NCBI GenBank assembly: GCA_005881025.1
Contig: VBFO01000001.1
Coordinates: 1 to 45,089 of the forward strand
Direction: 5' to 3'
Source: Chloroflexota bacterium
GTDB taxonomy: Bacteria; Chloroflexota; Dormibacteria; Dormibacterales; Dormibacteraceae
DNA length: 45,089 bases
A program made the position numbers and the translations under genes. The notes beneath the pieces are model-generated. The model was not told the origin of the DNA. It searched no databases and worked only from the letters and a program-made list of their open reading frames with translations. This document shows positions 1 to 9,166 of this stretch, one piece after another. Within the stretch, counting starts at the first letter, position 1. Every line of letters starts with the position of its first letter.

Positions 1-430
1 CGACCTTCTGCCGCATGCCCTTGGAGTAGCTGCCCAGCCAGCGATCGGCCGCGTCGCTGAGCTCGAAGAGCTCGAGCAGGGACTCGATCCGCCTGGTTCG
101 AATCTGCGCTGGAAGATCGTAGATCGAGCCGAAATAGTCGAGGTAAGTGCGGGCTGACATCCGCTCGTACAGGCCGGGCAGCTCCGGCATGAGGCCCACG
201 CGCTCGCGCACCGCCGCCGGCTCGGCGGCAGCATCGATGCCATCCACCCGCACGCTTCCGGCCGTGGGGGTGAGCACGCCTGCCATGCAGCGAAGAGCCG
301 TGGTCTTGCCCGCTCCGTTCCGTCCGAGCAGGACGAGGCAAGCGCCCTCGGCCACGTTCACCGTCAGATCGGTCAGCGCAAGGACGTCCCCGTAGCGCTT
401 GGCTAGCCCGGTGACTTCCAGCACGGTCAC
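1..430 (-). CDS. ABC transporter ATP-binding protein (partial, runs off the left edge)
   Basis: This is the N-terminal 143 codons of an ABC-2-type ATPase that continues beyond base 1. I translated it directly. The Walker A motif GRNGAGKT is followed by a Q-loop-like region (VGLMPELPGLYERMS), and the last residues are the signature loop SYSKGMRQKV, which is the KGM(R/Q)QK variant typical of drug/Na+ exporter ATPases. Walker B would lie outside the window. The start is GTG at 430, or a second GTG at 424, which better fits the usual (M)LEV beginning. No clear ribosome-binding site is seen. It lies 27 nt downstream of the membrane protein ending at 458, so it is probably the distal end of the pyr transcript. 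The substrate cannot be told; the permease is outside the window. Confidence 0.88.
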   Translation of the reverse strand, partial: MTVLEVTGLAKRYGDVLALTDLTVNVAEGACLVLLGRNGAGKTTALRCMAGVLTPTAGSVRVDGIDAAAEPAAVRERVGLMPELPGLYERMSARTYLDYFGSIYDLPAQIRTRRIESLLELFELSDAADRWLGSYSKGMRQKV

Positions 431-457
431 CGATTCTGACGGCTGGACTGTAGGAAA

Positions 458-1141
458 CTAGCTCTTAGGAGAGGGAAACCGGGGCTCGAGGCCGGGATCC
501 AGCCGCTGAACAGACCGCCTTCCCCAGATCCCGATCAGGACAAAGGCGAGCACGAAGAAAGCGACCCCTATCAGCAGCACCGCCACCGGCGGCGCCGCGA
601 AACCAACGGCGACCATGCCACCGATGGCGCCCGCCACGGCGGCGACGATCACCGAAAGCATGCCCGGCAGCGTCTGGAGACCGTGGAACATGGAGCCCAG
701 ACGATCGGCGCCCCGGACATCGATGCCGAGCGTGTGCAGCGCCCCCGGCAGGTCGTCGAAGGGGCTGGTCATGAAATTTGCTGCCAGCTCCGGATGAAGA
801 TCCAGGTACGCGTTGCGAAGGCGGTTCATGCCGATCACCCAGCGGAAGTCGTCGCGATTGAGCGACATCAGTCGAGCGACCGTGAAGATGCCCACGACCA
901 GCACCACCGACAGCATGAAGATCGCGATCGAGATGAATGCGGTGCCGAAGTGATCGGCCTGCGCGACCAGCGCCAGCGCAATGACGGCGCCGGAGAGGAT
1001 GCCCAGGAACATGTTCACCCGGCCGAGCGACTCGGAGTACGTCAGCGCACGGGTCGCGAGCAGGCTCCAGTGCTCCGTGGCGAGGATCTGCAGCTTCTCG
1101 GATGCATACGGGTCGCGTGCAGGCGGCATTTCAGTCGACAC
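458..1141 (-). CDS. Uncharacterised four-helix membrane protein
   Basis: I do not recognise this 227-residue protein. It has two hydrophobic hairpins: residues about 45-62 and 70-90 (FLGILSGAVIALALVAQ and an ISIAIFMLSVVLVVGIF segment), and two near the C-terminus at about 160-205. A hydrophilic stretch of about 65 residues between them carries a MSLNRDDFRWVIGMNRLRNA segment. The tail is short and basic. The start is GTG, three bases after the pyrD stop, with an alternative ATG four codons in. Position suggests it is cotranscribed with pyrD, but nothing in the sequence ties it to pyrimidine metabolism. It could be a small SLATT-like or DUF-type membrane protein; that is speculation. Confidence 0.75.
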   Translation of the reverse strand: MSTEMPPARDPYASEKLQILATEHWSLLATRALTYSESLGRVNMFLGILSGAVIALALVAQADHFGTAFISIAIFMLSVVLVVGIFTVARLMSLNRDDFRWVIGMNRLRNAYLDLHPELAANFMTSPFDDLPGALHTLGIDVRGADRLGSMFHGLQTLPGMLSVIVAAVAGAIGGMVAVGFAAPPVAVLLIGVAFFVLAFVLIGIWGRRSVQRLDPGLEPRFPSPKS

Positions 1142-1144
1142 CAG

Positions 1145-2059
1145 CTAATCCCGGGGTAAGTATCTCGGCAGCTCGGCCAGGGAGGCGAAACCCTTCGTGG
1201 CGAGGTAGGCGGCGATGCCATCGTGCACGTCAGCGATCGCCTTCGGGTTGACGAACGTGGCGGTGCCCACCTGCACCGCTGTACACCCCGCGATCAGAAA
1301 CTCGAGCGCGTCCTCGGCTCGCATGATGCCGCCAACCCCGATGACCGGGATGTCGACAGCGCGTGCTGCCTGGTGCGCCAGGTGCACGGCCAGCGGCCTG
1401 ATCGCGGGGCCCGACAGGCCACCGGTCCCGAAGCTGAGCCGGGGGTGATACGCATTGATGTCCATCGACATGCCCACGAAGGTGTTCACCGCGCTCACCG
1501 CATCGGCACCGGCCGACTCGACGGCGCGGGCGATGACGCCTATGTCGGCGACCATGGGCGTGAGCTTCACCCAGACCGGGAGGCGGGTGCGACGGCGCAC
1601 CGCCTCGGTCACCGCCGCCGCCGCGCGAGGGTCGTTGCCGAAGTACATGCCGCCCTGCTCGACGTTGGGGCAGGAGATGTTGACCTCGAACCCGGCCACG
1701 CCTGGTACTCCGTCCAGTCGCGCGGCCAGCTCCCCGTAGTCCGAGACGGACTCACCGTTGATGTTGACGAGCACCGGAAATTCCCACCCGGCCCACTGAG
1801 GCGCGTAGTCGCGGATGAGGGCCTCTGCGCCCGGTCCCTGAAGGCCGATCGCGTTGAGCATGCCCGAAGGCGTCTCAGCGATTCGAGGAGGAGCGGTGCC
1901 GTGGCGGGGTTTCAGGAAGATGCCCTTTGAAACCATCGCGCCCAGCGCCCGGCGCTCGAGCAGCGGGACCTCTGTGCCGTAACCGAACGTGCCCGAAGCA
2001 GCCATCACCGGTCCGCGGAGCTGCAGGCCGCCGATGCGAACCGTCATGTCGACGCTCAT
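1145..2059 (-). CDS. pyrD: Dihydroorotate dehydrogenase B, catalytic subunit (class 1B)
   Basis: PyrD oxidises dihydroorotate to orotate using FMN in the cytoplasm. In class 1B enzymes, electrons pass to NAD+ through the PyrK subunit. The protein is 304 residues from the ATG at 2059. Visible features are the N-terminal strand PVMAASGTFGYG, the substrate loop NAIGLQGPG, the catalytic-cysteine motif NISCPNVEQGGMYFG (Cys is the class 1 base; class 2 has Ser), the KLTP strand and the C-terminal FMN phosphate loop GVGGI...AGCTAVQVGTA. The ATG overlaps the pyrK stop as ATGA, which fixes the start; a longer open frame upstream only reads through pyrK. Pairing with pyrK strongly supports subclass 1B. 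Confidence 0.96.
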   Translation of the reverse strand: MSVDMTVRIGGLQLRGPVMAASGTFGYGTEVPLLERRALGAMVSKGIFLKPRHGTAPPRIAETPSGMLNAIGLQGPGAEALIRDYAPQWAGWEFPVLVNINGESVSDYGELAARLDGVPGVAGFEVNISCPNVEQGGMYFGNDPRAAAAVTEAVRRRTRLPVWVKLTPMVADIGVIARAVESAGADAVSAVNTFVGMSMDINAYHPRLSFGTGGLSGPAIRPLAVHLAHQAARAVDIPVIGVGGIMRAEDALEFLIAGCTAVQVGTATFVNPKAIADVHDGIAAYLATKGFASLAELPRYLPRD

Positions 2060-2814
2060 GCCGTGGCGGCGTAATGCAGGTGAGACGGCAGCGCCGCCCA
2101 GTCGACGTCCCCTGCGCGATAGACCGGACCTTCGGTGCACGCGAGGTCGTACCCGCCACGCTTGAGCGGCACTGCGCAGCCGAGGCAGACACCCGTACCG
2201 CAGCCCATGTAGGTCTCGACCGCGACCTGCGCGTCAGGCCATCGTCCGGCCACTGCCGCAAGCATCCGGTTGGGGCCGCACGCAAGCACCAGGTCCGCAT
2301 CGGGCGCGGCCGCGACCGACGTGCCGGCGAAGCCTGCAGAGCCGTCATCGGTGGCCACGATGACCGCATCGCCGTCTGACTCTGAGCACAGGTCTTCAGC
2401 GCTTCTGGCCCCGTGCACCCAGGTGACCTGCAGCCCCGCGGCCCGGGCGTCGCGTGCGGCCACCGGCATCGGAGCGACTCCGAGCCCGCCGCTGATGAGA
2501 ACGGCACTGCGCCCGCCGGACCTGATCTCAAAGCCTCGGCCGAGCGGGCCCAGGCAGCTCACCAAATCCCCTTCGCGCAGCGCGAGCAGCTGCGCGGTCC
2601 CCGCGCCGACCGCCTGCAGGATGACCTCGATCCGGTCTTCGATCGCGCGATAGACCGAGAAAGGCCGCCTCAGAAGCGGCCCGGGATTCAAGCCGAGGTT
2701 GACGAACTGGCCTGCCTTGACCGTGGCCGCGACCTCGGGCGCATCGAGCGTGATCACCCACATCGCGCGCGCCACCTGGCGCCGGCCTTCGACCCTTGCG
2801 TCAGTGAGGAACAA
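2056..2814 (-). CDS. pyrK: Dihydroorotate dehydrogenase B, electron transfer subunit
   Basis: PyrK carries FAD and a [2Fe-2S] cluster and moves electrons from PyrD to NAD+. About 252 residues are encoded. Seen are the flavin-binding motif RRPFSVYR, the pyridine-nucleotide loop [11 protein letters not shown], the ACGPNRML segment, and a C-terminal cluster motif [19 protein letters not shown] with a fourth cysteine in DLACTEGPV. The frame stays open well upstream, but the family normally begins just before a (D)A+V strand. That points to the TTG at 2814 (FLTDARVEG), inside the end of carAB, with GGGCAGGAC just upstream as a weak ribosome-binding site. It overlaps carAB by 14 nt and pyrD by 4 nt. 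Confidence 0.93.
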   Translation of the reverse strand: MFLTDARVEGRRQVARAMWVITLDAPEVAATVKAGQFVNLGLNPGPLLRRPFSVYRAIEDRIEVILQAVGAGTAQLLALREGDLVSCLGPLGRGFEIRSGGRSAVLISGGLGVAPMPVAARDARAAGLQVTWVHGARSAEDLCSESDGDAVIVATDDGSAGFAGTSVAAAPDADLVLACGPNRMLAAVAGRWPDAQVAVETYMGCGTGVCLGCAVPLKRGGYDLACTEGPVYRAGDVDWAALPSHLHYAATA

Positions 2815-5800
2815 GCTGTCCTGCCCGCCACTCGTCGATGGTTTTGACCACCATGTCCGCGGGCGCGGCGGTCTCCGATTCAAGCAGCGCCGTCGCCGTG
2901 TCCAGCGAGGTCAGGCACGGGATGCGCCGCTCGACCGCAGCCCTGCGGATCTCGAATCCGTCTTTGAAGACTGGCCCGCCCTCTTCGCCTGGATCCGAAT
3001 AGATGTTGGACATCGTGTTGAGGACGAGGTCCACCTGTCCCTGCGTGATGACGTCAAGCACGGTCGGACCTTCCTCACCGATCTTCGCCACGACTCGCGG
3101 AGAGAAGCCCGCCGCCTTGAGCGCACGCGCGGTGCCTTCTGTGGCGACGAGCTTGCAACCCATCTCCACGAGCCGGGAGGCGATCGGGAACATTTCAGGC
3201 TTGTCGGCGTCAGCGATCGTCAGCAGCACTCCGCCCCCGCGACGGATATGCACACCCGACGCCGCGAAAGCCTTGCGCATGGCGGCGTCCAGGGTGCTGT
3301 CGATGCCAATCGCTTCGCCCGTCGACTTCATCTCCGGACCCAGATAGGAGTCGACGGCGGGCAGCTTGCTCATCGAGAACACAGGCGCCTTCACCGCCAC
3401 GACGTCCCGCGGGGGCACGAGCCCGGTGTGCCAGCCCATGCCGGTCAGCGCCTCGCCGAGCATAACCAGGGTCGCCAGCTTGACCATCGGCACGCCGGTC
3501 ACTTTGGACAGGAACGGCACCGTGCGCGAGGCACGCGGGTTGACCTCGAGCACGTAGACCTTCCCACGATGCACGACGTACTGCACGTTGACCAGCCCGC
3601 GAAGGCGCAGGTGCTGCGCGATCCGCACTGTGTAGTCGATGACGTCCTCGAGGTGGCGCGCGTCGAGGCTCTGTGCCGGGTAGACGGCGTAGGAGTCGCC
3701 TGAATGCACGCCTGCACGCTCGACGTGCTGCATCACGCCGGGGATGACCACAGTATCGCCGTCGCTGATCGCATCGACCTCTACCTCGATGCCCTGCAGA
3801 TACTTGTCGACCAGCACTGTGCCGCGCGGCATCGCACTGATCGCCCAGGTCATGTATCGCCTCAGCTCGCGTACGTCGTGCACGATCTCCATCGCTCGGC
3901 CGCCCAGCACGTATGAAGGCCGCACCAGCACCGGGTAACCCACTCGCTCGGCGATGGCGACTGCATCCTCGACAGTGGTCGTCGTGCCGCCGACTGGCTG
4001 CGGGATGCCGATCGCTCGAAGGGCGTTGGCGAACGCGCTGCGATCCTCGGCGAGGTCGATGGCGCTCACGCTCGATCCAAGCACCGGCACGCCGCGGCCC
4101 TCGAGTCGCTCGGCCAGGTTGATCGCGGTTTGCCCGCCGAACTGCACCAGCGCGCCTGCGACGGCTTCGGTCTCGGCCACCTGCACCGCGCCGTCCTCGT
4201 CGAGCGGCTCGAAGTAGAGGCGGTCGGAGGTGTCGAAGTCCGTGGAGACGGTCTCGGGGTTCGAGTTGACCAGCACCGCCCTCACCCCCGCCTCGCGCAG
4301 CGCCCACGCCGCGTGCACCGAGCAGTAGTCGAACTCGATCCCCTGGCCGATCCGGATCGGCCCGGAGCCGATGACGATGACAGTGCGCCGCGAATCAGGC
4401 TCGGCCTCGTTCTCGTCCTCCCAGCAGGAGTAGTAGTAGGGCGTGGCGGCCTCGAACTCCGCGGCGCAGGTGTCCACGAGCTTGTAGAAGGGCCGCGCCG
4501 GCTGCAGCAGGTCGCCCTTCAGCGCTGAGATCTGCGTCTCCGAGAATCCCGCCCGCCTCAGCTCCTGCACGTCGCCTTGCTGCTCCAGGTGGACGATGGC
4601 CGCCAGTCGGTCGATGAACCAGCGATCGATCTTGCTGCGCGCGGCAAGCAGCTCAGGCTGCGCGCCGCCTCGGAGCGCGGCCAGCAGCGCGAACAGCCGG
4701 CGATCGTTGGGCTCGTCGATCAGGTCGCGCCGGCGAAGCTCTTCGGCCCCCGGCGGCTTCTGCTCGAGGGACCTGATCGCCTTCATCAGGGCGGCCTCGA
4801 AGGTGCGCTCGATCGCCATCACCTCGCCGGTCGAGGCCATCTGGGTGCCAAGGCGCCGGTCGCCCGCCGGGAACTTGTCGAACGGCCAGCGCGGGATCTT
4901 GACGACGCAGTAGTCGAGCGCGGGCTCAAACGCGGCGAACGTGCGGCCAGTTACCTCGTTGCGGATCTCCTCGAGGCGACGCCCCACCGCGACCTTCGCG
5001 GCCACCCGCGCAATCGGGTACCCCGTTGCCTTCGAGGCCAGCGCCGACGAGCGGCTGACCCGGGGGTTGACCTCGATCACGTAGTACGTCGAGCTGCCCG
5101 GATCGAGCGCGAACTGCACATTGCAGCCGCCTTCGATGCCAAGCGCGCGGATGATGCGGATGGCCGACGATCGCAGCATCTGGTGGTCTCGGTCCGACAA
5201 CGTCTGCGCCGGCGCGACCACTATCGAGTCTCCCGTATGCACCCCCATCGGGTCCAGGTTCTCCATGTTGCAGACGGTGATGCAGGTGTCGGCGGCATCA
5301 CGCATCACCTCGTACTCGATCTCCTTCCATCCCCACAGCGAACGTTCGATGAGGACCTGGTGGATGGGCGAGGCTGCAAGCCCGCGCTCGGCGATTGCGT
5401 GCAGCTCCTCGTGTGTCGTCACAAAACCGCCGCCGGTTCCGCCCAGGGTGTAGGCCGGCCGGACCACCAGCGGCAGGCCGGCCTCGGCCGCGAAAACCTC
5501 GGCTTCCTCGACCGATTCGCATACTCGCGAAACCGGCACCGGCTCGTCGATGGACTCGAGCATGCGTTTGAACGCCTCGCGGTCCTCGGCCTTCCGGATC
5601 GTATCGATGCCGGCTCCAAGGAGGGTGACGTGGTGCCGCTCAAGCACCCCGGCATTCGCAAGCTCGGTCGCGAGGTTCAGGCCGGTCTGGCCGCCAAGCG
5701 TCGGCAACAGCGCGTCAGGCTTTTCGCGCGCGATCACGCGCTCCACAGCGTCGACTGTCAGCGGCTCGAGATACACGCGGTCCGCGACGCCCTCGTCGGT

Positions 5801-7132
5801 CATGATCGTCGCGGGGTTGGAGTTCACGAGCACCGTCGTGATGCCTTCCTCGCGCAGAGCCTTGCAGGCCTGGGTGCCGGCGTAGTCGAATTCCGCCGCC
5901 TGGCCGATGGCGATCGGTCCCGAGCCGAGGATCAGAACCTTGCGCGGACGGCCTTTGGTGGCCGGCGGAACCAGCTGCTCGATGGGCGGGCGCCTGCTCC
6001 GCACCATCTCGATGAAGCGGTCGTACAGGTACTGGTTGTCCTGCGGCCCGGGGCAGCCCTCGGGGTGATACTGGACACTGAACGCGGGCAGCGTGCGGTG
6101 GCTGAGGCCCTCGACCGAGGCGTCGTTCAGGTTCACGTGCGAGACGAAGAAATCCCCCTCGGGCAGGGAGGCGCGGTCGACCTGGAACTCGTGGTTCTGG
6201 CTCGTGATGTGCACGCGCCCGGTCTGCAGATCCTTGACCGGGTGGTTCGCGCCGTGATGCCCGAAGGGAAGGCGCGAAGTGGTCCCGCCGGCTGCGCGGC
6301 CAAGGATCTGGTGGCCGAGGCAGATGCCGAACAGGGGGAGGCGGCCGAGCGCTGCCCGAGCAAGTTGCACGGGTCGGTCGAGGACGGACGGGTCGCCGGG
6401 GCCGTTCGAGAGCACCAGACCGTGGGCACCGAGACCCTCGATCTCCTCCCATGTGGCGGTGTGAGGTAGCACCACGACGCGGCAGCCTCTTTCCCTGAGG
6501 GAGCGCAGGATGTTCGTTTTCACGCCGTAGTCGACGACGGCGATCGTCAGGCCGGAACCGTCTGCCGCAGCCGGCGGCTTGAGCTCTGGAGGCAGCGGCT
6601 CAAGCCAGTCCTCTCTGACGGTACGCGAGGTCTCAGAGACCAGGTCCTGGTCAGACAGGGGCAGCACCCCTCGCGCCTCCTCCGCCAGCTCCTGCAGCCG
6701 CAGCCCGCTCGGTCGCGTGGACTCGTGAGTGAGGACCGCCCGCAACGTGCCTTGCATGCGCAGGTGGCGGGTCAGGGCTCGGGTGTCGATGTCAGTGATG
6801 CCGGGCACCGACCATCGCCTCAGGTAGTCGTCCAGCGACTCGTCACTCGAATGGTGGCTGGGTTGAGCGCACGCCCAGCGCACGATCAGCGCCCGCGCCC
6901 ACGGCCGCGATGACTCAGCGTCCGCGAGCCTCACGCCGTAGTTGCCTTGAAGCGGGTACGTCATGCAGATCATCTGGCCGGCGTAGGAGGGATCGGTGAC
7001 TACCTCCTGGTAACCGGTCATGGCAGTGTTGAACACAACCTCCCCGACACCGGCCACGTCTGCCCCGAGGGGCCGGCCGACGAACGCACGACCGTCCTCC
7101 AGCACCAAGGCCGCGAACCCCTTAGCCGGCAA
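2801..7132 (-). CDS. carAB: Fused carbamoyl-phosphate synthase, glutaminase plus synthetase (CarA-CarB)
   Basis: One uninterrupted 1443-residue frame holds both subunits of glutamine-dependent carbamoyl phosphate synthase. Residues 1-380 are CarA: N-terminal domain ([12 protein letters not shown]), then a class I amidotransferase with Cys271 (GICLGHQ), His356 and Glu358 (YHPEG). A short Pro-rich linker, about 381-396, leads into CarB ([20 protein letters not shown]). Two ATP-grasp halves follow; the second begins [18 protein letters not shown]. An oligomerisation region lies between them and a methylglyoxal-synthase-like allosteric domain ends the protein ([13 protein letters not shown]). All expected landmarks are intact. 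The oddity is the fusion, familiar from eukaryotic CPS1/CAD but usually two genes in bacteria. The start is TTG, overlapping pyrR by 11 nt; downstream alternatives would cut into the first strand. Confidence 0.96.
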   Translation of the reverse strand: MPAKGFAALVLEDGRAFVGRPLGADVAGVGEVVFNTAMTGYQEVVTDPSYAGQMICMTYPLQGNYGVRLADAESSRPWARALIVRWACAQPSHHSSDESLDDYLRRWSVPGITDIDTRALTRHLRMQGTLRAVLTHESTRPSGLRLQELAEEARGVLPLSDQDLVSETSRTVREDWLEPLPPELKPPAAADGSGLTIAVVDYGVKTNILRSLRERGCRVVVLPHTATWEEIEGLGAHGLVLSNGPGDPSVLDRPVQLARAALGRLPLFGICLGHQILGRAAGGTTSRLPFGHHGANHPVKDLQTGRVHITSQNHEFQVDRASLPEGDFFVSHVNLNDASVEGLSHRTLPAFSVQYHPEGCPGPQDNQYLYDRFIEMVRSRRPPIEQLVPPATKGRPRKVLILGSGPIAIGQAAEFDYAGTQACKALREEGITTVLVNSNPATIMTDEGVADRVYLEPLTVDAVERVIAREKPDALLPTLGGQTGLNLATELANAGVLERHHVTLLGAGIDTIRKAEDREAFKRMLESIDEPVPVSRVCESVEEAEVFAAEAGLPLVVRPAYTLGGTGGGFVTTHEELHAIAERGLAASPIHQVLIERSLWGWKEIEYEVMRDAADTCITVCNMENLDPMGVHTGDSIVVAPAQTLSDRDHQMLRSSAIRIIRALGIEGGCNVQFALDPGSSTYYVIEVNPRVSRSSALASKATGYPIARVAAKVAVGRRLEEIRNEVTGRTFAAFEPALDYCVVKIPRWPFDKFPAGDRRLGTQMASTGEVMAIERTFEAALMKAIRSLEQKPPGAEELRRRDLIDEPNDRRLFALLAALRGGAQPELLAARSKIDRWFIDRLAAIVHLEQQGDVQELRRAGFSETQISALKGDLLQPARPFYKLVDTCAAEFEAATPYYYSCWEDENEAEPDSRRTVIVIGSGPIRIGQGIEFDYCSVHAAWALREAGVRAVLVNSNPETVSTDFDTSDRLYFEPLDEDGAVQVAETEAVAGALVQFGGQTAINLAERLEGRGVPVLGSSVSAIDLAEDRSAFANALRAIGIPQPVGGTTTTVEDAVAIAERVGYPVLVRPSYVLGGRAMEIVHDVRELRRYMTWAISAMPRGTVLVDKYLQGIEVEVDAISDGDTVVIPGVMQHVERAGVHSGDSYAVYPAQSLDARHLEDVIDYTVRIAQHLRLRGLVNVQYVVHRGKVYVLEVNPRASRTVPFLSKVTGVPMVKLATLVMLGEALTGMGWHTGLVPPRDVVAVKAPVFSMSKLPAVDSYLGPEMKSTGEAIGIDSTLDAAMRKAFAASGVHIRRGGGVLLTIADADKPEMFPIASRLVEMGCKLVATEGTARALKAAGFSPRVVAKIGEEGPTVLDVITQGQVDLVLNTMSNIYSDPGEEGGPVFKDGFEIRRAAVERRIPCLTSLDTATALLESETAAPADMVVKTIDEWRAGQLVPH

Positions 7133-7667
7133 TGATCACCGCCTGGTCGATGCCGTTCTCCTCCACCACCTGCACCTCGATCCGCTCGGTGTCGGCGGTG
7201 GGGACGTTCTTGCCGACGTAGTCGGGCCGGATCGGCAGCTCGCGGTGGCCGCGGTCCACCAGCACCGCAAGCTGGATGGCGCGCGGGCGCCCGAACTCGA
7301 TCAATGCGTCCATCGCCGCGCGTGCGGTGCGACCGTGGTGGATCACGTCATCCACCAGCACGACCACCTTGCCGTCCACGTCAGGCACTCGCGAGGAGAG
7401 GTGATGGGCGGGCTCGCGAAGATGGAGGTCGTCGCGATGCCGGCTGGTGTCGATGGCACCGGCCGTGACCGGATGGCCCTCGAGCTCCTCCAGCTGCGCT
7501 GCCAGCCGGCGCGCGAGGTGATCTCCGCGCGAGAAAACCCCGACCAGCACGACATCACCTGCGCCGTGGTTGCGCTCGACGATCTCGTGAGCGATTCGGG
7601 ACAAGGACCTGCGGATCTGGTCCGCATCCATGACGATCGCCTTGAGTCGCCGCTCGGTGACACTCAT
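7122..7667 (-). CDS. pyrR: PyrR, pyrimidine operon attenuator / uracil phosphoribosyltransferase
   Basis: PyrR senses UMP and binds pyr mRNA leaders to promote attenuation or block translation; it also has weak uracil phosphoribosyltransferase activity. The protein is 181 residues. The PRPP-binding loop is [19 protein letters not shown], and the family's dimer and nucleotide residues are recognisable in [17 protein letters not shown] and [20 protein letters not shown] chose the ATG at 7667 ([12 protein letters not shown]), matching the usual short N-terminus, over an upstream in-frame start at 7697. It is the second gene of the operon, 90 nt after pyrB, and that gap holds a pair of operator-like repeats. 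A pyrR gene next to pyrB is a classic arrangement in Gram-positive lineages. Confidence 0.95.
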   Translation of the reverse strand: MSVTERRLKAIVMDADQIRRSLSRIAHEIVERNHGAGDVVLVGVFSRGDHLARRLAAQLEELEGHPVTAGAIDTSRHRDDLHLREPAHHLSSRVPDVDGKVVVLVDDVIHHGRTARAAMDALIEFGRPRAIQLAVLVDRGHRELPIRPDYVGKNVPTADTERIEVQVVEENGIDQAVIIAG

Positions 7668-7688
7668 GACCGGGTCACCGACTGCTCG

Positions 7689-7741
7689 TTTGCACACAAA
7701 AGAGGTGAATCAGCCCCGAATTCCGTGTCTTTGCATACAAA
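7689..7741. repeat. Pair of near-palindromic 12-mers, TTTGCACACAAA and TTTGCATACAAA
   Basis: Two copies of TTTGC(A)(C/T)ACAAA lie at 7689-7700 and 7730-7741, between pyrB and pyrR. They differ at one base, and their start-to-start distance is 41 bp, close to four helical turns. Each has TTTG/CAAA inverted arms around four bases. The region is noticeably more AT-rich than its surroundings. This looks like a dimeric operator pair or an internal promoter region for pyrR-carAB, but no known regulator is assigned. Confidence 0.45.
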
Positions 7742-7757
7742 TGTGTCGAGTGGCGCA

Positions 7758-8684
7758 TCACGCAAGAACTTTGTCCAGGAGGGCCATGCGGACGAAGAGT
7801 CCGTTGCGAGCCTGGCGGAAGTAGGCGGCGCGGGGGTCGGCGTCGACCTCTTGCGCGATCTCGTCCACGCGCGGCAGCGGGTGCATGACGATCGCCTGCT
7901 TGCGCATCAGGCCCAGCACGCGGTTGTCGATTCGGTACACGCCCTTGACCGCCTGGTAGGCGGCCTCATCGGTGAAGCGCTCCTTCTGGATCCGCGTCTG
8001 GTAGACGACGTCGACCTGGGGCAGCACTGCCTCCAGGTCCTCCGTCTCGGCCCACGGGACCTGGCTCTCGTCGAGGTGGGCCTTGAGGTCGGCCCGCATC
8101 GCCACCGCCGGCGGAGCCACGAACCAGACCCTGATGTCGCGGAACTTGCTCAAGAGGTAGGTCAGCGAGCGCACTGTCCTGCCGTTGGCGAGATCGCCCA
8201 CCATCGCAATCCGGATCCCATCGACATGTCCGAGCTCATCGCGGATGGTGTAGAGGTCGAGCAGCGCCTGGGTCGGATGCTGGCCGGGCCCGTCGCCCGC
8301 GTTGATGACCGGCACCGAGCTCGCCGCAGCGGCCCTTCTCGCGGCGCCCTCCTCGTAATGGCGGAGCACGATCACGTCGGCGTAGCCGCTGACGATCCGG
8401 ATGGTGTCCTCGAGGGTCTCGCCCTTGGCTGCCGACGAAAACTCGCGAGCGTTGTCGGTGCCGATGGTGCGGCCGCCCAGGCGCAGCATCGCGGCTTCGA
8501 ATGACAGGCGCGTTCGAGTCGATGGCTCGTAGAAGAGAGCCGCCATCAGCTGCCCGTTGAGGCGCCCAGAGAAGTGGTGAGGCTGGCTCTTCATCTCATC
8601 GGCGCGCGCGAAGACCTCCTCGAGGATGGCACGCGAGAACTGCTGGCTTTCGACAATGTGCCGCAGTCGAGAACCGATGGCCAT
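7758..8684 (-). CDS. pyrB: Aspartate carbamoyltransferase, catalytic subunit
   Basis: PyrB joins carbamoyl phosphate and aspartate to make N-carbamoyl-aspartate, the committed pyrimidine step. The protein is 308 residues, the normal catalytic-subunit length. Motifs are the carbamoyl-phosphate loop FYEPSTRTRLSFE, the K-loop region SSAAKGETLEDT, GDGPGQHPTQALLDLYTI, and the aspartate-binding MHPLPRVDEI near the C-terminus. No regulatory PyrI subunit is present. The start is the ATG at 8684, preceded at five bases by a perfect AGGAGG (8690-8695), the strongest ribosome-binding site in the window. It is the first gene of the pyr operon and is divergent from the zinc-ribbon gene at 8783. Confidence 0.97.
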   Translation of the reverse strand: MAIGSRLRHIVESQQFSRAILEEVFARADEMKSQPHHFSGRLNGQLMAALFYEPSTRTRLSFEAAMLRLGGRTIGTDNAREFSSAAKGETLEDTIRIVSGYADVIVLRHYEEGAARRAAAASSVPVINAGDGPGQHPTQALLDLYTIRDELGHVDGIRIAMVGDLANGRTVRSLTYLLSKFRDIRVWFVAPPAVAMRADLKAHLDESQVPWAETEDLEAVLPQVDVVYQTRIQKERFTDEAAYQAVKGVYRIDNRVLGLMRKQAIVMHPLPRVDEIAQEVDADPRAAYFRQARNGLFVRMALLDKVLA

Positions 8685-8689
8685 CAATT

Positions 8690-8695
8690 CCTCCT
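8690..8695 (-). promoter_or_regulatory. Perfect Shine-Dalgarno AGGAGG for pyrB
   Basis: AGGAGG on the minus strand lies five bases before the pyrB ATG. It is notable because most first genes in this window lack a ribosome-binding site and look leaderless. A small CCGG/CCGG hairpin (8698-8715) ends two bases upstream of it. Confidence 0.8.
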
Positions 8696-8696
8696 T

Positions 8697-8718
8697 CCCG
8701 GCATCTCTGTACCGGACT
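8697..8718 (-). promoter_or_regulatory. Leader hairpin next to the pyrB ribosome-binding site (possible PyrR target)
   Basis: On the minus strand the leader reads AGTCC, then a CCGG stem, the loop TACAGAGATG, the closing CCGG, and then the AAGGAGG ribosome-binding site. PyrR-binding loops have the known consensus ARUCCNGNGAGGYU. Only the AGUCC part and a CAGAGA-like loop are similar, so the match is partial. Because pyrR is in the operon, this is the obvious place for PyrR control, but the site is a guess. Confidence 0.25.
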
Positions 8719-8766
8719 TAAAGGCGGGGCAACGCGCTTGCCCTATTGCCGCGAAAGTCTATCAGC

Positions 8767-8772
8767 TACCGT
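8767..8772 (+). promoter_or_regulatory. Candidate -10 element (TACCGT) for the zinc-ribbon/ABC operon
   Basis: A TANNNT hexamer ends 10 bases before the ATG at 8783, so transcription would start about four bases upstream of the coding sequence. No ribosome-binding site is seen, which fits a near-leaderless mRNA. The hexamer is a weak match on its own. Confidence 0.3.
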
Positions 8773-8782
8773 AGATCGCGAG

Positions 8783-9166
8783 ATGACGGCGCCTGGCGTC
8801 AACGTGACGGTCACGACAGAGGTGGGCTACTGCCCCTTCTGCCAGCGCACTCGCAACCTGCGTCGTGAGGAGCGGCATCTCGGCGGATTGGTGCGGATGA
8901 TAGTCACGTGCGAGAGCTGCAACCGCACGCTCTCGAACACGATGGGCGTCCCGGCAGTCAAGCCGGTCGAGGAGGAGACCCCGGCCGAGCCGGCCCCAGT
9001 GCCCGAGGCACCACCTGAGGCGAAGCCTGTGCGCGCGCCGGTCGCAACCAAGACAAGGAAGGCTGCGGCCAAGAAGCCGGCCGCGTCTTCGGCCAAGACG
9101 AAGAAGCCAGCGACCTCGACCAAGAAGGCCACGACCACCAAGAAGACAACCACCAAGAAGAAGTGA
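8783..9166 (+). CDS. Zinc-ribbon protein with a histone H1-like Lys/Ala/Pro tail
   Basis: I do not recognise a named family. The 127-residue protein starts at the ATG at 8783 (MTAPGVNVTVTT). An N-terminal ribbon has two CxxC knuckles, CPFC and CESC, about 29 residues apart, enough to hold one zinc ion. From about residue 55 it becomes acidic and Pro-rich (EEETPAEPAPVPEAPPEA). It then turns strongly basic, with runs of Lys, Ala, Thr and Pro (TKTRKAAAKKPAA, TTKKTTTKKK) to the end. Such tails are typical of nucleoid- or RNA-binding proteins. It overlaps the following ABC ATPase by GTGA, so the two are translated together. A link between a nucleic-acid-binding-like protein and an exporter is unusual. 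Confidence 0.8.
   Translation: MTAPGVNVTVTTEVGYCPFCQRTRNLRREERHLGGLVRMIVTCESCNRTLSNTMGVPAVKPVEEETPAEPAPVPEAPPEAKPVRAPVATKTRKAAAKKPAASSAKTKKPATSTKKATTTKKTTTKKK

Noticed and set aside
2815-2883. Longer PyrK start at 2883
   Set aside because: The extra residues are an out-of-frame reading of the carAB C-terminus and do not match the PyrK N-terminus.
4577-6469. A 630-codon open frame on the plus strand opposite carAB
   Set aside because: It is entirely antisense to a gene with all expected CPS motifs, has an Arg/Asp/His-rich composition typical of reversed GC-rich codons, and shows no recognisable domain.
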